Notes: generated from the sequence alone by a model not told the origin. A stretch of 64,000 nt of DNA from Acanthosepion pharaonis (GCA_903632075.3 CAHIKZ030002086.1:124001-188000), one strand, 5' to 3'; positions 11,640 to 23,291 are shown, numbered from the stretch's first letter. A program made the numbers and translations.

Positions 11640-13560
11640 TATACAAAAAAGGGTCTATCCTAACCAGGGGAGGACCGGCCGCGTAGTGGATCCTTCAAGA
11701 TTTCTTTCACTGGTTCACGATAGAAGACCTTTCTAGGCCGAGAAAGGTCGTTAAACCGAGGAATGACCCTCAAGGCCGATCCACACTCAAGGAGGAAACT
11801 CGATTGATCCCGGGGCTTACGATGGCGCTCAGCCTGCGAGATGGGAGGAGATAGTAAGACGAGAGAAGGCATCCCTCACAACCCCCGACAAAATCGAGTC
11901 TCCTGTCAATGCGTGGCGTAAGAAAGCCAGCTTCTAGTCGAGTTTGTGACTCTCCAAGTGCGGCATTCAAGTACAATTCATAAGGCAATCCATAACACGG
12001 ACGTTGGACACAGACTTCTCTGTCGACGTGATGCTTGCGTCCCCACCCCCTCAAGACAGAGGATAGCAAGTGCACGATCGCCTTCTTACGCTTCTTACAA
12101 AGAGGAAGTACAAACAAGCGGTAAAGAGCAAGAGGAAAGTGGCACATGACTCAGCCCTGCCCTTCAAGTACAACCTGCTTCGGCGCCAAGTTTCAACCGA
12201 ATCTCGACCGCCGCGCCGACATTTGCCCGTACCAGCTGGAGGTCGAGTCCAAACCACACTCCGAGAATCCGGACAGGAGCGTACGTCCAACCAAAGAGCC
12301 CCGCAAGATTGACCCCCTTCCAAGCACAGGCAAGCCGTAAGTCTTGTCGCGGTTAATCTTGGCCTATGCGACCTTTTCATTGCGATCAAGCGCCTTTAGT
12401 ATCACCTCAATATCACTGCGGGACGAAACGAAAGTAGATGTCATCGTCGTACGCGGAAACCCTGGCTCAAGCCCCACCAGGGACAGTGATTCCACGTAGG
12501 GCCGAACTGCGCGCCCTGTCCCTTAGGCGGCGAAGGAGAGGCTCCAACGCCAAAGCGTAAAGTAGGGGTGACAGTGGATAACACTGACGAACCGACCGAA
12601 ACAGCGCAAATGCGCGCATCCGCTTTCCGTTCACCTATACCACAACACTTGAGGGAGCAATACAGGACGCTAATCCAACGGCAGAAGTCGGGTTCGAATC
12701 CGGCGGCCTACAGGACAGCAACCAGGTAGCGATGGTCAACCCTATCAAATGCTTTGGACTGAATACACTTCACTATGATCGTGCGGATCAGAAGCAGGTT
12801 GCTCTAAATTGTTTGGCCCTTCACAGGGCAAGTCGGCTTAGGTTACAATAGAATCTCGGCAAATGACTGCAAACGCTCCGTCAGGATCTTGGCAAAAATC
12901 TTTATAATCATCTAAATCCCACCCTTGCCTTTTTTTCAACAGCGTGATCACACACTTGGAAATCCGGTCTTGGACGGACCACTGACAGAACCAGTTGTTG
13001 GACACGACTGTCAAAATCGGGACAAAGATGTGCAACAGCCTCAAGTACAATTCATAGGGCAATCCATCCAGACAGGCCACCCTTCTTCAATGCCGCGTGG
13101 AGTTCGCCTTCTTGTCACAGCGAGCCACTTCAGTCAGTCGGCGAAAGGCGAGGAAAGCCAGCCAAATAGATGTGAAACTCTTCGTCACAGAGACTAGACT
13201 CCTTGGTAAACCGGCTCTCGAAATGCTTCGAAACGTCTCACACATGTCGTCAGTCGACCCCAGAGTATGCCTCTCCGGGGTTTTGACCTTTCGAATGTAG
13301 CAACCGCAACATCGACTGATCTTTTCCTTGCGCATTTCTGCGCCCATGTTTACAGCTTATGTCTAATTACCTGACCCATGTAGCGCTTGCTAGCCAAATA
13401 CTTCCGGTATCCAGCCATTCTATGCCTACGATGTAACGCCGTCCGAGCACGGACAAGTCTGTGGTCCGAATAGCCTAACCAATGGAACGTGGGACAATCT
13501 AGTAGATCTATGTCGGCCCTTCTGGCTAACATTCTATCCAGGTAGCTAGCCACCTGCTTA
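11640..13560 (-). pseudogene. Tx1-like non-LTR retrotransposon (LINE) ORF2 remnant
   Basis: Minus-strand ORF2 of an L1-superfamily LINE like Xenopus Tx1, broken by many frameshifts and stops. In order: end of the AP endonuclease domain with HWLGYSDHRLV (13350-13553); a linker with frame changes; RT start CLDGLPYELYLRL and VITLLKK (12838-13080); RSVRQCYPLSPLLY (about 12565; family consensus RQGCPLSPLLY); the catalytic region reading AYDDDD near 12445 where the family has FADD; then the thumb/C-terminal region (LALYRLFVLPL, 11770-12147) and the segment with SDLSRPRK-like spacing (11660-11872). The YDDDD reading has an extra codon, so the enzyme is dead. The 5' half of ORF2, the 3' UTR and tail are not seen. 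Confidence 0.85.
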
Positions 13561-13725
13561 GAGGACCACTTAAGTGCCCACGTTTACATCTCCCCCTCTG
13601 GAACTTAGCTTTGACTACCTTAGTTCTATCTCCCGATTTATGGCTACTAGTATCTGGAAAATACTTCACATCCAATAAGGGTGTGTTGAATTTCCAGCAC
13701 CTGGTTACTTTAGGTTTAGATTAGG

Positions 13726-14089
13726 CCGATTATTGTCACAAATAACTGCATTTTTCTGTTCATATGACATCAAAAGTTTATGAATTTTTTTTGTGATGTG
13801 ATTAGCAAAATGTCAGATGAACAGAAAAATGTATCATCCTAGTTGAAGTTTATGTTAAAACTAGCTTACAATAAGGAGGAAACATTTGGTTTTGCTAAAG
13901 ATTCCGAAGAGGCATTAGCAAAAATGGATATTATGGTCAGATGTTTACATGGTGGACCAAATCTTTTGATTAAGATGATCCCAGTTACCAAATTAAATTC
14001 GGAATTTTTGTTTCAAAATGTTCGAAGTGTTGATTTAGCTAAACATTTGAATGGTCATAGCAATTACAGTTATTTGTGACAATAATCGG
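13726..14089. repeat. 23-bp perfect inverted repeat pair
   Basis: 13726-13748 (starting CCGATTATTGTCACAAATAA) is the exact reverse complement of 14067-14089, which lies inside the P-element-like coding region and encodes ICDNNR. A second imperfect pair lies within it (13749-13768 and 13811-13830, 19 of 20 matching). The left copy is therefore an inverted fragment of the transposase gene, marking a rearranged or foldback 5' end. Confidence 0.85.
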
Positions 14090-14173
14090 ACTAATCAAGC
14101 TTTATTCAAGAAATTTGATTCTGTTGCAAATAAGTCTTGGTTTATTAAAAATGGTTTATACTTGCTTTTTGAC

Positions 14174-14476
14174 GGTGGAGTAATGGATAGCGGCTTGGAT
14201 TGAGGAATCGGAGAGCCGAGTTCGCAATTCCAGTCGAATCCATTACATTCACTTACGTGCTAATAGCCTTGAGAAAGGTATGAATCCTCTTCTCCTCTCC
14301 CCCACCTATGGGTAAATAGCAGGACAGACCGGGTTCTATAGCCTTGGATGGCAACTGGTCTACCTCAGAAAGAAATGGCAACCTACTGGGGGAAAAAAAA
14401 TCTGCCTCGTCAGTCATGTATCTTTCGATACATGATCGCCTAAGCGTGTACCATGCATGGCGCATAACTGACTGAC
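14174..14476 (+). repeat. tRNA-derived SINE, copy 1
   Basis: About 303 bp starting GGTGGAGTAATGGATAGCGG (A-box-like) with a damaged B box (GTTCGCAATTCC), ending ATAACTGACTGAC. Same family as 14779-15071 but in the opposite orientation. It interrupts the transposase relic just after LLFD; only GAC is repeated at both borders, so the target-site duplication is weak. Confidence 0.85.
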
Positions 14477-14778
14477 ATATATTTAAATAACTGAAGCTTG
14501 TTGAGAATTACTGTTTTATTCTAATGATAAAGAAATGACAGCAAAGTTGGAAATTAGTGAAACAATTTTTTGCACATGAAAAAAAAAATCAATTTGTTAT
14601 CAAAATTAACAGAAATAGCGGTTCTTCCAAAACCAGTTGAGAGATAAAAAGTTTCCCACTGTTTGAGAGTGTTTTGTGATGAGACTATAACTACAATGGA
14701 AACTCATCCATTATTACAGGATGATGATACAAGAGAAACTGCTACTTTCATCGAAGAAGTTTTAAAATTTTGGAAATT

Positions 14779-15071
14779 CAGTCAGTCAGTTATGTGCCAT
14801 GCGTGATACAAGCTTAGGCGATACATGACTGACAAGGTAGATTTTTTTCCTGCAGTAGGTTGCCATTTCTTTCTGCGATAGACCAGTTGCCATCCAAGGC
14901 TAGAGAACCCAATCTGTCCTGCTGTTTGCCCATAGCTGGGGGGGGGGGGAGAAGAAGAGGATTCATACCTTTCCTAACGGTATCAGCACGTAAGTGAATG
15001 TAATGGATTCGAGTGGAATTCGAACTCGGCTCTCCGATTCTTCAATTTGAGCCGCTATCCATTACTCCACC
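14779..15071 (-). repeat. tRNA-derived SINE, copy 2, with target-site duplication
   Basis: About 293 bp on the minus strand, with the same start (GGTGGAGTAATGG), an intact B box GTTCGAATTCC and the same 3' end (CATAACTGACTGACTG) as copy 1. It is flanked by the 10-bp duplication TTTGGAAATT (14769-14778 and 15072-15081), which lies within the transposase codons for FWK. Removing the SINE and one TSD copy restores the reading FWKLVSAKG. RNA polymerase III promoter, retroposed by a partner LINE (inference). Confidence 0.92.
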
Positions 15072-15313
15072 TTTGGAAATTAGTGAGTGCAAAAGGTATT
15101 TATGGAAGTGCCAAGACAAATGATCCACTGAAAAGAGTGGTATCAGATCGAAATGATGGAAATTTGACATTTCTTACAAACTTTGAACACCTGACAAGAC
15201 AAATGAGAGGAAAGCAAGGAAATAGAATAAAATCCTTTACAAGAGAAACTAGTATGGCTATCGAGCATACAAATGTATGGTTTAATTGATGTTTGCAGAC
15301 ATTTACTTGATAG

Positions 15314-15816
15314 TTTGGTTTGATTTGGTTTGGTTTGGTTTACAGCATATCAACCTCAATGGGTTATTTAATACCGACTTTTTTTTTCCTGGTAAAAGTT
15401 TTTGTCAAAAATCTATTTCTGGTAATATTTTCTTCCTCAAAAATGTATAGCTGGTAATATTATTTTAAAAAATGTATTGCTGGTAATTTTTTTTTTTTTC
15501 AAAAATATATTGCTGGTAATAGTTTTTTTTTCTTCAAAAATTTATTTCTGTTAATAATTTTTTACAAAGTATTTCTGGCATTAAAACCTATTTTTACACT
15601 TTCATAATGCTTTTTACCTCAGTTTCGGAGTTAACTATTTGCCCATAGCTGGGACCCTAACAGGTGCTACCACCCCGGGTCAGGGAGGGTCTGGGAACAC
15701 CAGCAATAAAGAGGTGGTTCCACACTCCTCGAAACCTCCTGATCAGCCTTGCTGTTGGATGTAGTTTATCGTCATACCCAGGACGCAGATGTAGTTTACC
15801 GTCATACCCAGGACGC
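15314..15816 (-). mobile_element. third insertion: retroposon with (CCAAA)n tail and 12-bp TSD
   Basis: Flanked by the 12-bp duplication TTTACTTGATAG (15302-15313 and 15817-15828) that splits the codons for HLLDS in the transposase relic. On the minus strand it starts with two tandem 30-bp copies of GCGTCCTGGGTATGACGGTA... (15757-15816), then a GC-rich section with ACCCGGGGTGGTAGC, then about six diverged ~33-bp repeats built around CTGGTAAT (15391-15590 on the plus strand), ending in TTTGG repeats (15313-15342), i.e. a (CCAAA)n tail. No coding capacity. A SINE-like retroposon is the best fit. It shares TTTGCCCATAGCTGGG with the SINE at 14779-15071, so the two families may share a module. Confidence 0.8.
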
Positions 15817-16450
15817 TTTACTTGATAGTGGGTTCAATTTTGACATTCTTGTAGAATTTAATACCGACTATCTTGAAATTGAATTTGGTAAATTGAGACA
15901 AGGTTCTGACGGTACTTATTTTATTACAGCACAAAATGTTATTCAGAAATTTCACATTCAAAATACACAATTACTTTTTCGGTTGAAAGTTGACGTTAAA
16001 TAGTTTATCCATGATCCAGGCAACAATTGATCAAAATGTGGATATCTGTTGGATGAGTTGGCATGACAAACTTTTCATCACCTGCCAGACCTAGAAACTG
16101 GTATCCTCAAAGATGTCGCTTTTTTATATAGCAGGATATATCACGCGAAAAGATCCTCTTACAGAGGAGTAAATATTCAATGATACTGCTTTTTATTACC
16201 ATGCGTATGGAAGGTTTTTGAAAGAAATAGATCGTGGTGATTTAAAAGTTCCACTGGACAAATATTCCGGTTATCGTAATTCATTGCTTTGATTTTTTTT
16301 ATTAAAAAAACCTATGGATTTTTAACTAGACCTCCTATTTAATCTATGGACATTATCTCATTCATCTTCCATTTCAGTGAATTTGTTTGCTTGGGTTAAT
16401 CGTCTACAAGACCACACTAGAGATTTGAATGCTGAAATTTTAGTTTGAAG

Positions 16451-17180
16451 TTTGTTTTTGGATTATTTTATGATGTGAAGTGAAGACTAAAGCCAAAATG
16501 CTGTGTTGAAAACAATGAGGACAGTTTAAATTTTTGGTTAGTAAAAGATTTGAACAAACTATCTTTCTGTACTTGATTATCAACTTGTACGGGTCCTTTT
16601 TACCACAATATACAAATCATAATCTTTCGACATAAGTACAAATTCATTAAAAAATCCCACATGGAAATAAAAATCACTCATTGAAATATTGTTTATTCAA
16701 AGTTACCTGTCTTTTCATTTATATTAATTCGTAAATAATCGTCAAATTTACCATTTAGCACATTGTAGTAAAACATAAAACATCCAACTACTCTTACAGG
16801 GGGGAAATTTCCCCTCTGTTTGCAATTGCTATATCGATTATCTAAGAAAATTCACACCGGACCCAGTAAGCGACCCCCAGCTGCATGAGTGTCTGGCCTT
16901 CGGTCTAAACCGTGATCAAGGACGGTGTTTCAATCACTCGTTACCTACCTAACTTCACGGACCAGCGGGTGAATCTCTGAATAAAACAGCTATATATAAT
17001 AAGGTAAATAAAGATTGGGTTCGTGTTTCTCAACGTAGCGATGTTTTTTTTCTTACTTTGTGGACATGCAACGCGCTCCGCTGAACACCGACGAGATCGG
17101 GGATTGAAATGCAATATGGGTTGATAACTCGCTGGGCGGTAAATATTTTGGGCGAGTGACGCATTGGGTGTTTACAAGTG
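16451..17180. other. flank between transposase relic and Gypsy element
   Basis: No gene. Contains a short palindrome (GGGGAAATTTCCCC, about 16801-16815) and at 17177-17180 the AGTG target site of the Gypsy element. Confidence 0.5.
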
Positions 17181-18811
17181 TGTGACACCCACCGGTGGTC
17201 GCAGTCGCAGTCGCAGTTCAGCGTCAATATGTGACGTCCACTTGTCGCGACGTAAATATATGACACTGCGCCGTCGGCCCGTGGTCAATTCCCAGTTGCG
17301 GCGCGAAGCTGTAAGGTTTCTTCCACCAAGGTTCTGGGGTTGAGTCCTTGTCTCTGCCACCAGCGTGTGTCCCGGTCGATCTGGTCATCTCCGGTTCGAA
17401 ACCAGCTTTGTCGCTCTCAGCTCGCCTCCAACGCTTGGTCACCGAAGTAACTGCTTTGATCTCAAGTCTAATCTACCCACGTTGTGATTTTGATCTTAGG
17501 TAGACAAAATCAATCAGGCGTCGGGCCGTAGTGCAAGCTGAATCCGGGGTAGAGGTGATGCCGCACAAGCGTAAAAAATAAAATAAAATAATAAAACGAG
17601 GTTCAAATATGTTCAGATATAACAATTAACTTTATCTATCTGTTGAATACAGGAGTGTGTTTCTCTGCCAGCCCGCTTCTATGAATTCGTGACACTTTTT
17701 GCGTTTCTTAAGCGAGTTATGGTATCTTAAGTCGTTCGTCAATAAAAACTTGCTTTTGGTAGGAAGACTAAGTCGAGAGGACGTGGAAATCTTTCGGTCA
17801 GCTTCTGCGAGGCTGGTCTTCAACTTCTCGAACCAACTTCAAACTCGAACTGTCTGGAACTGACTGCGACTTTGAACTCTCTCGAAACTCACTAGTTGCT
17901 TCGAGACGTTCGTTTATATGGACACCGACCAACTCCGATGTGGGGGCCTGTCGTGGTTTGGGTTCCTTGACTTCTCCGTCTTTCTCATATATTCACCCCC
18001 ACCTATCACCCATGCTACCACTTAGCCAATGATCTCTCGGCACTGTGGGTGTGGCTAGACCGTCCCTCTTAGAATTATTCCAGAATTTTGTTTTCAAAAT
18101 CCTTTTTTTTCCTTTTTCTTTGGCCAAAACATTTACAAATCCCAGATTGCCAATTAATTCTTTATCACATCCCAAATCCACTTAGCTCGGACCTCTACTG
18201 ACTCATTAATCATTGTAAAAAAAAAAAACTCGACCTCGGGTTCTCCACTAGTCAACTTTTAACTTTTAATTAAATTCTTTATTTTTCTCATGTCTTAAAA
18301 TCTCTAATCACCAGATGCTCATTTTCGAGACGCTATGTGTGACGTCAACAGTTTGAATAAGCAATAATAATGATCCCCTTTTCGAGTTTCCTTTTCATGT
18401 CAAGATTCGTGCATATACCAGATGGCTTCCTTAGCTGGAACCAGGAATTGAAGTTAAATGTTATTTCTGAAAGATAATTAATACCTACTCTCCAGGGTGG
18501 TCCCAAGCCAAATTTTCTCCATGGCCGCATGCGTCGGTCGGCTTTGTTTTTTTTTCAGAATTCTGTTTCGTTTGGCGCGTGACTCCCTTATTGTGACATT
18601 AATTAATTTTGACAGAATCACAGTATCGCTTTTTCTTACGGATTTTCCGTCTTTTGCGAAAAGTATCTTTCTTTTGTATATAAAATAAATTCTTCTTTTT
18701 AATGTCGCTCAGTCTATCTTTCGATATAGCTCTTTCTCGCCTTAAGTATTTCCCGTTTTTAATTTCTATGGTTAATTAGTTAGCCAATTACCATAGCTAA
18801 ATAGTGTCACA
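17181..18811 (-). repeat. 3' LTR of Gypsy element
   Basis: 1631 bp, begins TGTGACACCCACCG and ends GCTAAATAGTGTCACA. Nearly the same as 28707-30499 but lacks about 170 bp present there around 29490-29660, and carries scattered substitutions. LTRs are identical at insertion, so these differences show an old insertion. Confidence 0.93.
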
Positions 18812-18828
18812 ATCCTCCCCAACCTATT
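18812..18828 (-). other. polypurine tract (PPT)
   Basis: On the minus strand AGGTTGGGGAGGAT lies directly before the LTR start TGTGACAC, the place where plus-strand DNA synthesis is primed in LTR retroelements. Confidence 0.75.
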
Positions 18829-19328
18829 CTGTCATTTACTAGTAAATGACACCTAAATCCCAATAAACTATTTAGCATGCATCATGCATCTGTTCCATGC
18901 AATTCTATTCTTCTTTTCCTTTTCACGGTTTCTTTCGTCATCCTTCATTTTTTTTCTGCTACATGCAATGCAATGTTCTTTTCATTTTCATTTTCATACA
19001 ATTTAATGTTCTTTCCATCTTCTTCTGTTTTACATGCAATTTAATGTTCTTTTCGTTTTCTTTTTCATGTAATTTAAAGCGTGCGTGTGCTTGTGCGTGT
19101 ATCTGTGTGGCTATTATGGCTTATTTTTCTTGGTCAATGTTATTCTCTCTGCTACAGGAGGTTTTTTCCCGCCGTACGCGTAGGTTCCACTTTAGCTTCT
19201 TCAGTCGGCTTTTCTGCAATTTCCTCGTTGGCTCTGTATGAGTAAAGAACACTGCTCGGCATCTCCCTCTCGAGTTGCTGCATACTCATTTGATTACCAC
19301 GAATTAATTTTCTCCTACTTATAATTTT

Positions 19329-21037
19329 TCATACTGCCATTCCCCCTACAGCGATAATTATTAATGTACCCATCATTGCTGACCAATTTATCGCGATCTG
19401 CTCATCATCCTCCCAAGCCATATATTCCTTTCCCAACGCACTTAACTTGTCCCTCAACTGATTCATATTATCTATCGGCTTCATTAGTACTGGCATTTTA
19501 TTCAAGGTAACATTGGGGAATCCCCTCACTATTGGCTCCCACATCTCTGTACAATTGACTAAGCTTCTGCCAATCAATTCTATAATTGAATCTTTCTCTT
19601 CATATCTTTCTTCTTCCTGGTAATGGGGGGGGGTAAGGAAATAAATATCCCAAATGCCGAACATCCCAGGGGTAACTTTAACAGGGATAATGGTGGTTTT
19701 ACTCTTAGTGTCCTTGTGGACTCTCCCCCACATACCCTAGACAAGCTGATGGGTTTCTGTGTGGCCACTGCCCACATCCCGTCTGAAACACTGATAGCTT
19801 GTGGTAATCCCGTGTTTGCTAATACCTCTACTTGACAAGTTCTCTTAATTCCCTCTTTCTTCCCTTCAAACAATTCTAGTATGTACATTTTGTGGTTACC
19901 AGCTACATAGATGGAGCTCAATGATTTACAAGTCCCCAGAGCATCATTTCTACACTTTCTAACTTCTTCAGCTGTATTCTGTTTCCACCTTGTACCTTGC
20001 CATCATTCCTAAACGTTGATCTCTTCTGGGGTAGGGAATAGGTAAATTTATAACCTGGTATATCTCGAATATGCTCTCTCTATCCAACAACGGAATAGAC
20101 ATCAAAACTAATAGTTTTCTATTTTCCAACAAGGTCATACATCGCAACGCATTATAATATTTCCACAATTCTTTGGTGGGATCCACTGGCAGTCTCAAAC
20201 TCGGTCTGTATTCCGAATTACACTTCCCTTAAGTGACCCGGGTTTACTACGCTTAGAGACAGGTGTCCCAATGACAACATGTCTAATTGTGCTCTCACAT
20301 GTTCCAGCAAGGTTGTCAACGACTGACTAGTTTGTCGTACCTTATTCGTAATTGACATTAGTTGGAAATATCTTTGCATAAATCCACTTATTTCCTGTAA
20401 TTCCATCATTACAGTTTCTGTATCATTAATTACCTCTTGTCTCAACCCTGCTAGGTCATTTATTAAACAATTAATTCTGGTTCTATTCTTGGCCACTTCC
20501 AACCTTGTCACATTTAATATTGACACACTCTCCCTTGCCACTTGAGACAGCGTCCTCTGGTTTATTCCACTTCTCCCAGTTTTCTTCTTATGAATTTAAC
20601 ATCATCTTCAGTCACTGTTCCAAACAGGACATTTAACGCTTTTCCCACAATCGGAACTACCAATCTCTTTTCTCTCGTCTGCAGTAGCTCTATTTCCTTC
20701 AGGTAATTTTGCATGTACCTCCATTGAGCCTCTATCATAGTGTCAGAATGTTTCTTGGGAATATAATAATCTGATATATCCTTTCTCCTTGGAATAATCT
20801 TGCCCTACCATCAACCGGGCTGCATCCAGCTGCCTTAGCACATTTCTTAGTTTATTTAATAGCGACTCGTATGGTTTTAAATCTATCACGAATGTGATCA
20901 ACCATTTCGATCTGGTTATTATTACTCGTCTTTTTAAAAATGATATTTCGGCTGTGCTTCCAAGCTCCCGCCATCGTCATCATCAGCGTGGCTACCACCA
21001 TCATCATCATCATCATCAACCCTTTCATTTTGGTCAT
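19329..21037 (-). pseudogene. envelope-like protein (baculovirus F/errantivirus env type), broken
   Basis: Located after integrase, before the PPT. The minus-strand frame from 21037 begins with a Met-rich hydrophobic leader (likely signal peptide, about 25 residues; inflated by an ATG trinucleotide run). A basic Arg-Glu-Lys-Arg site (20664-20675), fitting furin cleavage, is followed by a hydrophobic Gly-containing stretch and an acidic TEDD segment, the layout of F-type fusion proteins. Coiled-coil-prone sequence follows (20218-20541, heptad-like Leu/Ile), then 19968-20198, and a C-terminal part (19329-19733) with NxT glycosylation sites that ends in a transmembrane helix and only a very short tail. 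At least four frameshifts or stops separate these blocks, so it is not translatable as it stands. Assignment rests on position and layout, not on a database match. Confidence 0.7.
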
Positions 21038-21414
21038 TCCTGCAAGGCAACAAGATTCTCTTGTTTTTATTCTTCATAACCATTCTGTCTTGTTCAATTC
21101 TTCACTCAATTATTCCATAATTTCTTTTCTAAGTTTGTAACCCTTCAGCTCTTCCCTCCCCTAACTAACTCCTAGCAGATCGAATGGTCCGAAGAGGCGC
21201 GCGGGGCTCCCCCTCCAAAGGCTGTAACTTCATGACACTACTGCTGGCCAGTTAGCAATGCCAATAATCTTCTTCCATCCTTCGTGAGATGCAACCCGCG
21301 CCCCCATCCCATCCATCCACATCCACCACAGTCAGCCAGTAAGTTTTTGGATGAGCCAGTATCGTTATCTGTTGACACCGAACGCTTCTATTCTTCACAG
21401 CCTTCTTTGTTCTA

Positions 21415-21849
21415 CTAAGATTTGGGCTTCTTCACCCCTCTCAATCTCATCTTCAGAGATAGTTCCTGTTCGACCTCTAACCTTCTCTCAGTGTTCAATT
21501 CCTCTTCAGAAAGTGTTTCGTCCCTTTCCTTTTCTCTTGATTCTTCCTTTTGCTTCGAGTCTGTTCCTTGGACTTCTTCATTACTTCTTGATTCAGCATC
21601 TAGATCTCCCTTGTTTCTTAGCCTTTCTCTGAGCTGGGAAAGGGGTATCTGGCCCTCTTCCTCCCACTCTTCTTCTTCTTTAGGGTGTTCCCCTTTAGAA
21701 CCCTTGACTGCTTGACTGGATTTCCTCGCTTTTCTCTTCCTTTTCTTTGGACATGGGGGCGAGACGGTGACATCACAGGGTCTCCTCTGCACCGATTCAG
21801 GCGACGACTGAACGCAGCTGGTCCCCGCCGAAGGTTCCAACTCCGTCAC
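21415..21849 (-). pseudogene. charged Pol C-terminal tail with NLS-like motif
   Basis: Minus-strand frame after the integrase, rich in Glu, Lys, Arg and Ser, with PKKRKRKARK resembling a nuclear localisation signal and long acidic EEEE runs. Low complexity prevents assignment. By position it is either the disordered C-terminal end of Pol after the integrase or a small separate ORF preceding env. Confidence 0.4.
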
Positions 21850-21935
21850 TCGGATCGCTTCGATGGCTAATTCGATCTATCTCTTCATTTTCCTCGGAAT
21901 CCTCTTCTGCCTCATTTATTCCGGTTCAACTAGAG

Positions 21936-22898
21936 TTACCTTCCTTGTTCTTGTCTTGCCCGTCCTGCCACTTGATCCCATATTACATGCGATACTGGAC
22001 CCGTCTGCTCTACTATCCGGTAGTATGGTTCCCAACTCTGGTCCAGCTTTCCTTCTCTCTGGTGAATTTTATAGTAGACAGGGTCTCCAACCTTCAATTC
22101 TACTACCTTTCTTTCAGCATTCACCCTCTCATTTTTTCTCTTCTCTTTATTCTTCTTCTGGCCTGTACAAATATTTTATGTTGTTGTTCCAGCAACAGCT
22201 GATGATGATCTTCCCCCATATACTTTCTTCGGAGCTTCAACAAGTTATCCACAGGCAGGACCATGTCTCTGCCAAATAACATAAAATATGGCGAAAATCT
22301 GGAGGTTTCGTTAATCGTAAACCTCACGGCCGCCAGTGCCTGTGTCAAGTACAGATCCCAATTTCCTGTATTTTCTCTAACTAGTTTAGCTAACACATCT
22401 CCCAAGGTTCTATGAGACCTTTCCACTTTATAGTTTCCTTGGGGGTGATATGGAGATGTTTTTATGTTCTATATTCAACCCTGTCAGCACTTCTCTCATT
22501 ATGCTGTTTATATTCTCTGTGCCATTATCAGTGACAAGTTGCACAGGGGCGCCATACCTAGGGAAGATTTCACTTATTATCAAGTCGGCTACAGTTTTAG
22601 CCTTCTTGTCTGGTACTGCAAATGCCTCAGGCCAATTTGTTAGCCAATCAATAAAACTCACTATATAGTTATCCCCTCATACAGTTTCCCCATATGGTCC
22701 TGATACATCCATATTCATTTTTTCGAAGGGGAAGCTCGGCACATCCATCCCTTCCAATGGTGCCATTTCATGCCTTCTACTCTGCGACTGGCACACTACA
22801 CAACTCCGAACATAATTAGTGACCTCTCCGTACAATTTGGGCCAATAGTACTTTCTCCCTATTAGGTCACATGTTCTATCAATTCCCATGTGTCCCAA
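21936..22898 (-). pseudogene. Ty3/Gypsy integrase, broken
   Basis: Integrase of the Gypsy element. The N-terminal HHCC zinc-binding domain is visible (HERLGH, then CVVC about 30 residues on, 22800-22900). Core: first Asp in MNMDVSGPYG, second in LVTDNGTEN, catalytic Glu in VERSHRTLG (about 22421). The C-terminal part continues as VGDPVYYK (to 21936), the usual small beta domain. Breaks: a stop just before HERLGH (about 22905), a TGA between the first Asp region and the next segment (about 22675), a frameshift at about 22427 just before the Glu, and one near 22125. All catalytic residues are still present, so decay is by breaks rather than by active-site loss. Confidence 0.9.
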
Positions 22899-22907
22899 CC
22901 TCTCGTG

Positions 22908-23291
22908 TCACTGTTCCAATATCTCTGGTCTCAAACTCTTGGGCACATACAACTTGGCTTTGACTTCCTCATCTCTACCTGAGAGATAATACAGCCTTTC
23001 CTCTTCATACTTGGTGGTCTCTCCTGCCTCCACCTTTTCTCTTAGGGCAGCTATCTCACTGTCTGCCTGCTCCTTCTCAATTCCTTCTGTCCAGTAAGGA
23101 TCGATCATTATCTGTTCGTCTCCTTCCTCGTCCGATTCTAACATAGGGCGATCTTTTAGCTTATTAGAGTTAATTACTCCAATTCTATAAGCTTTATCAT
23201 CTACTCTTTGCTCTACTTTTACAGATCTTTCTTGTAGTTGTTTCGGTATTCTTGAGAGTAAATCTGCACAGGTATTTTCCTTCCCTGCCAA
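22908..23291 (-). pseudogene. RNase H-integrase linker of Gypsy Pol
   Basis: Frame beginning AGKENTCADLLSR, matching the conserved G-x-x-N-x-x-A-D-x-L-S-R that closes the Gypsy RNase H/connection region, followed by an acidic linker and a segment leading (KAKLYVPKSLRPEILEQ) into the integrase zinc domain. A stop separates it from the integrase. Confidence 0.85.

Larger units (their letters stand above)
13825..16450 (+). pseudogene. P-element/THAP9-like transposase, interrupted by three insertions
   Basis: Several plus-strand segments in the right order resemble the P-element transposase family (relatives of THAP9). 13843-14079: GFAKDSEEALAKMDIMVRCLHGG and KLNSEFLFQN, then ICDNNRTNQALFKKF (14070-14130) and LYLLFD to 14173. 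14590-14778: PKPVER and CLRVFCDETI-like residues, then FIEEVLKFWK. 15072-15313: GKQGNRIKSFTRET and GLIDVCRHLLDS. 15817-16003: FNTDYLEIEFGKLRQGSDGTYFIT, the most conserved C-terminal block. Traces such as NLFAWVN continue to about 16420. The gaps are exactly the three inserted elements. Several frameshifts and stops remain even with these removed. The N-terminal THAP zinc finger is not present. Confidence 0.8.

Noticed and set aside
11946..12312. Plus-strand frames opposite the Tx1-like LINE
   Set aside because: Antisense shadows of a GC-richer LINE coding region.
12685..12705. tRNA B box GGTTCGAATCC
   Set aside because: Lies in LINE ORF2 coding sequence with no tRNA fold around it; chance match.
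17030..17442. Minus-strand frames in the Gypsy LTR (repeated at 28656-28962)
   Set aside because: They lie in duplicated LTR sequence and differ by stops between copies; no known protein.
21351..22279. Plus-strand frames overlapping Gypsy integrase and tail (e.g. 21863-22279)
   Set aside because: Shadows of the minus-strand pol region; low-complexity Ser/Phe/Leu sequence.
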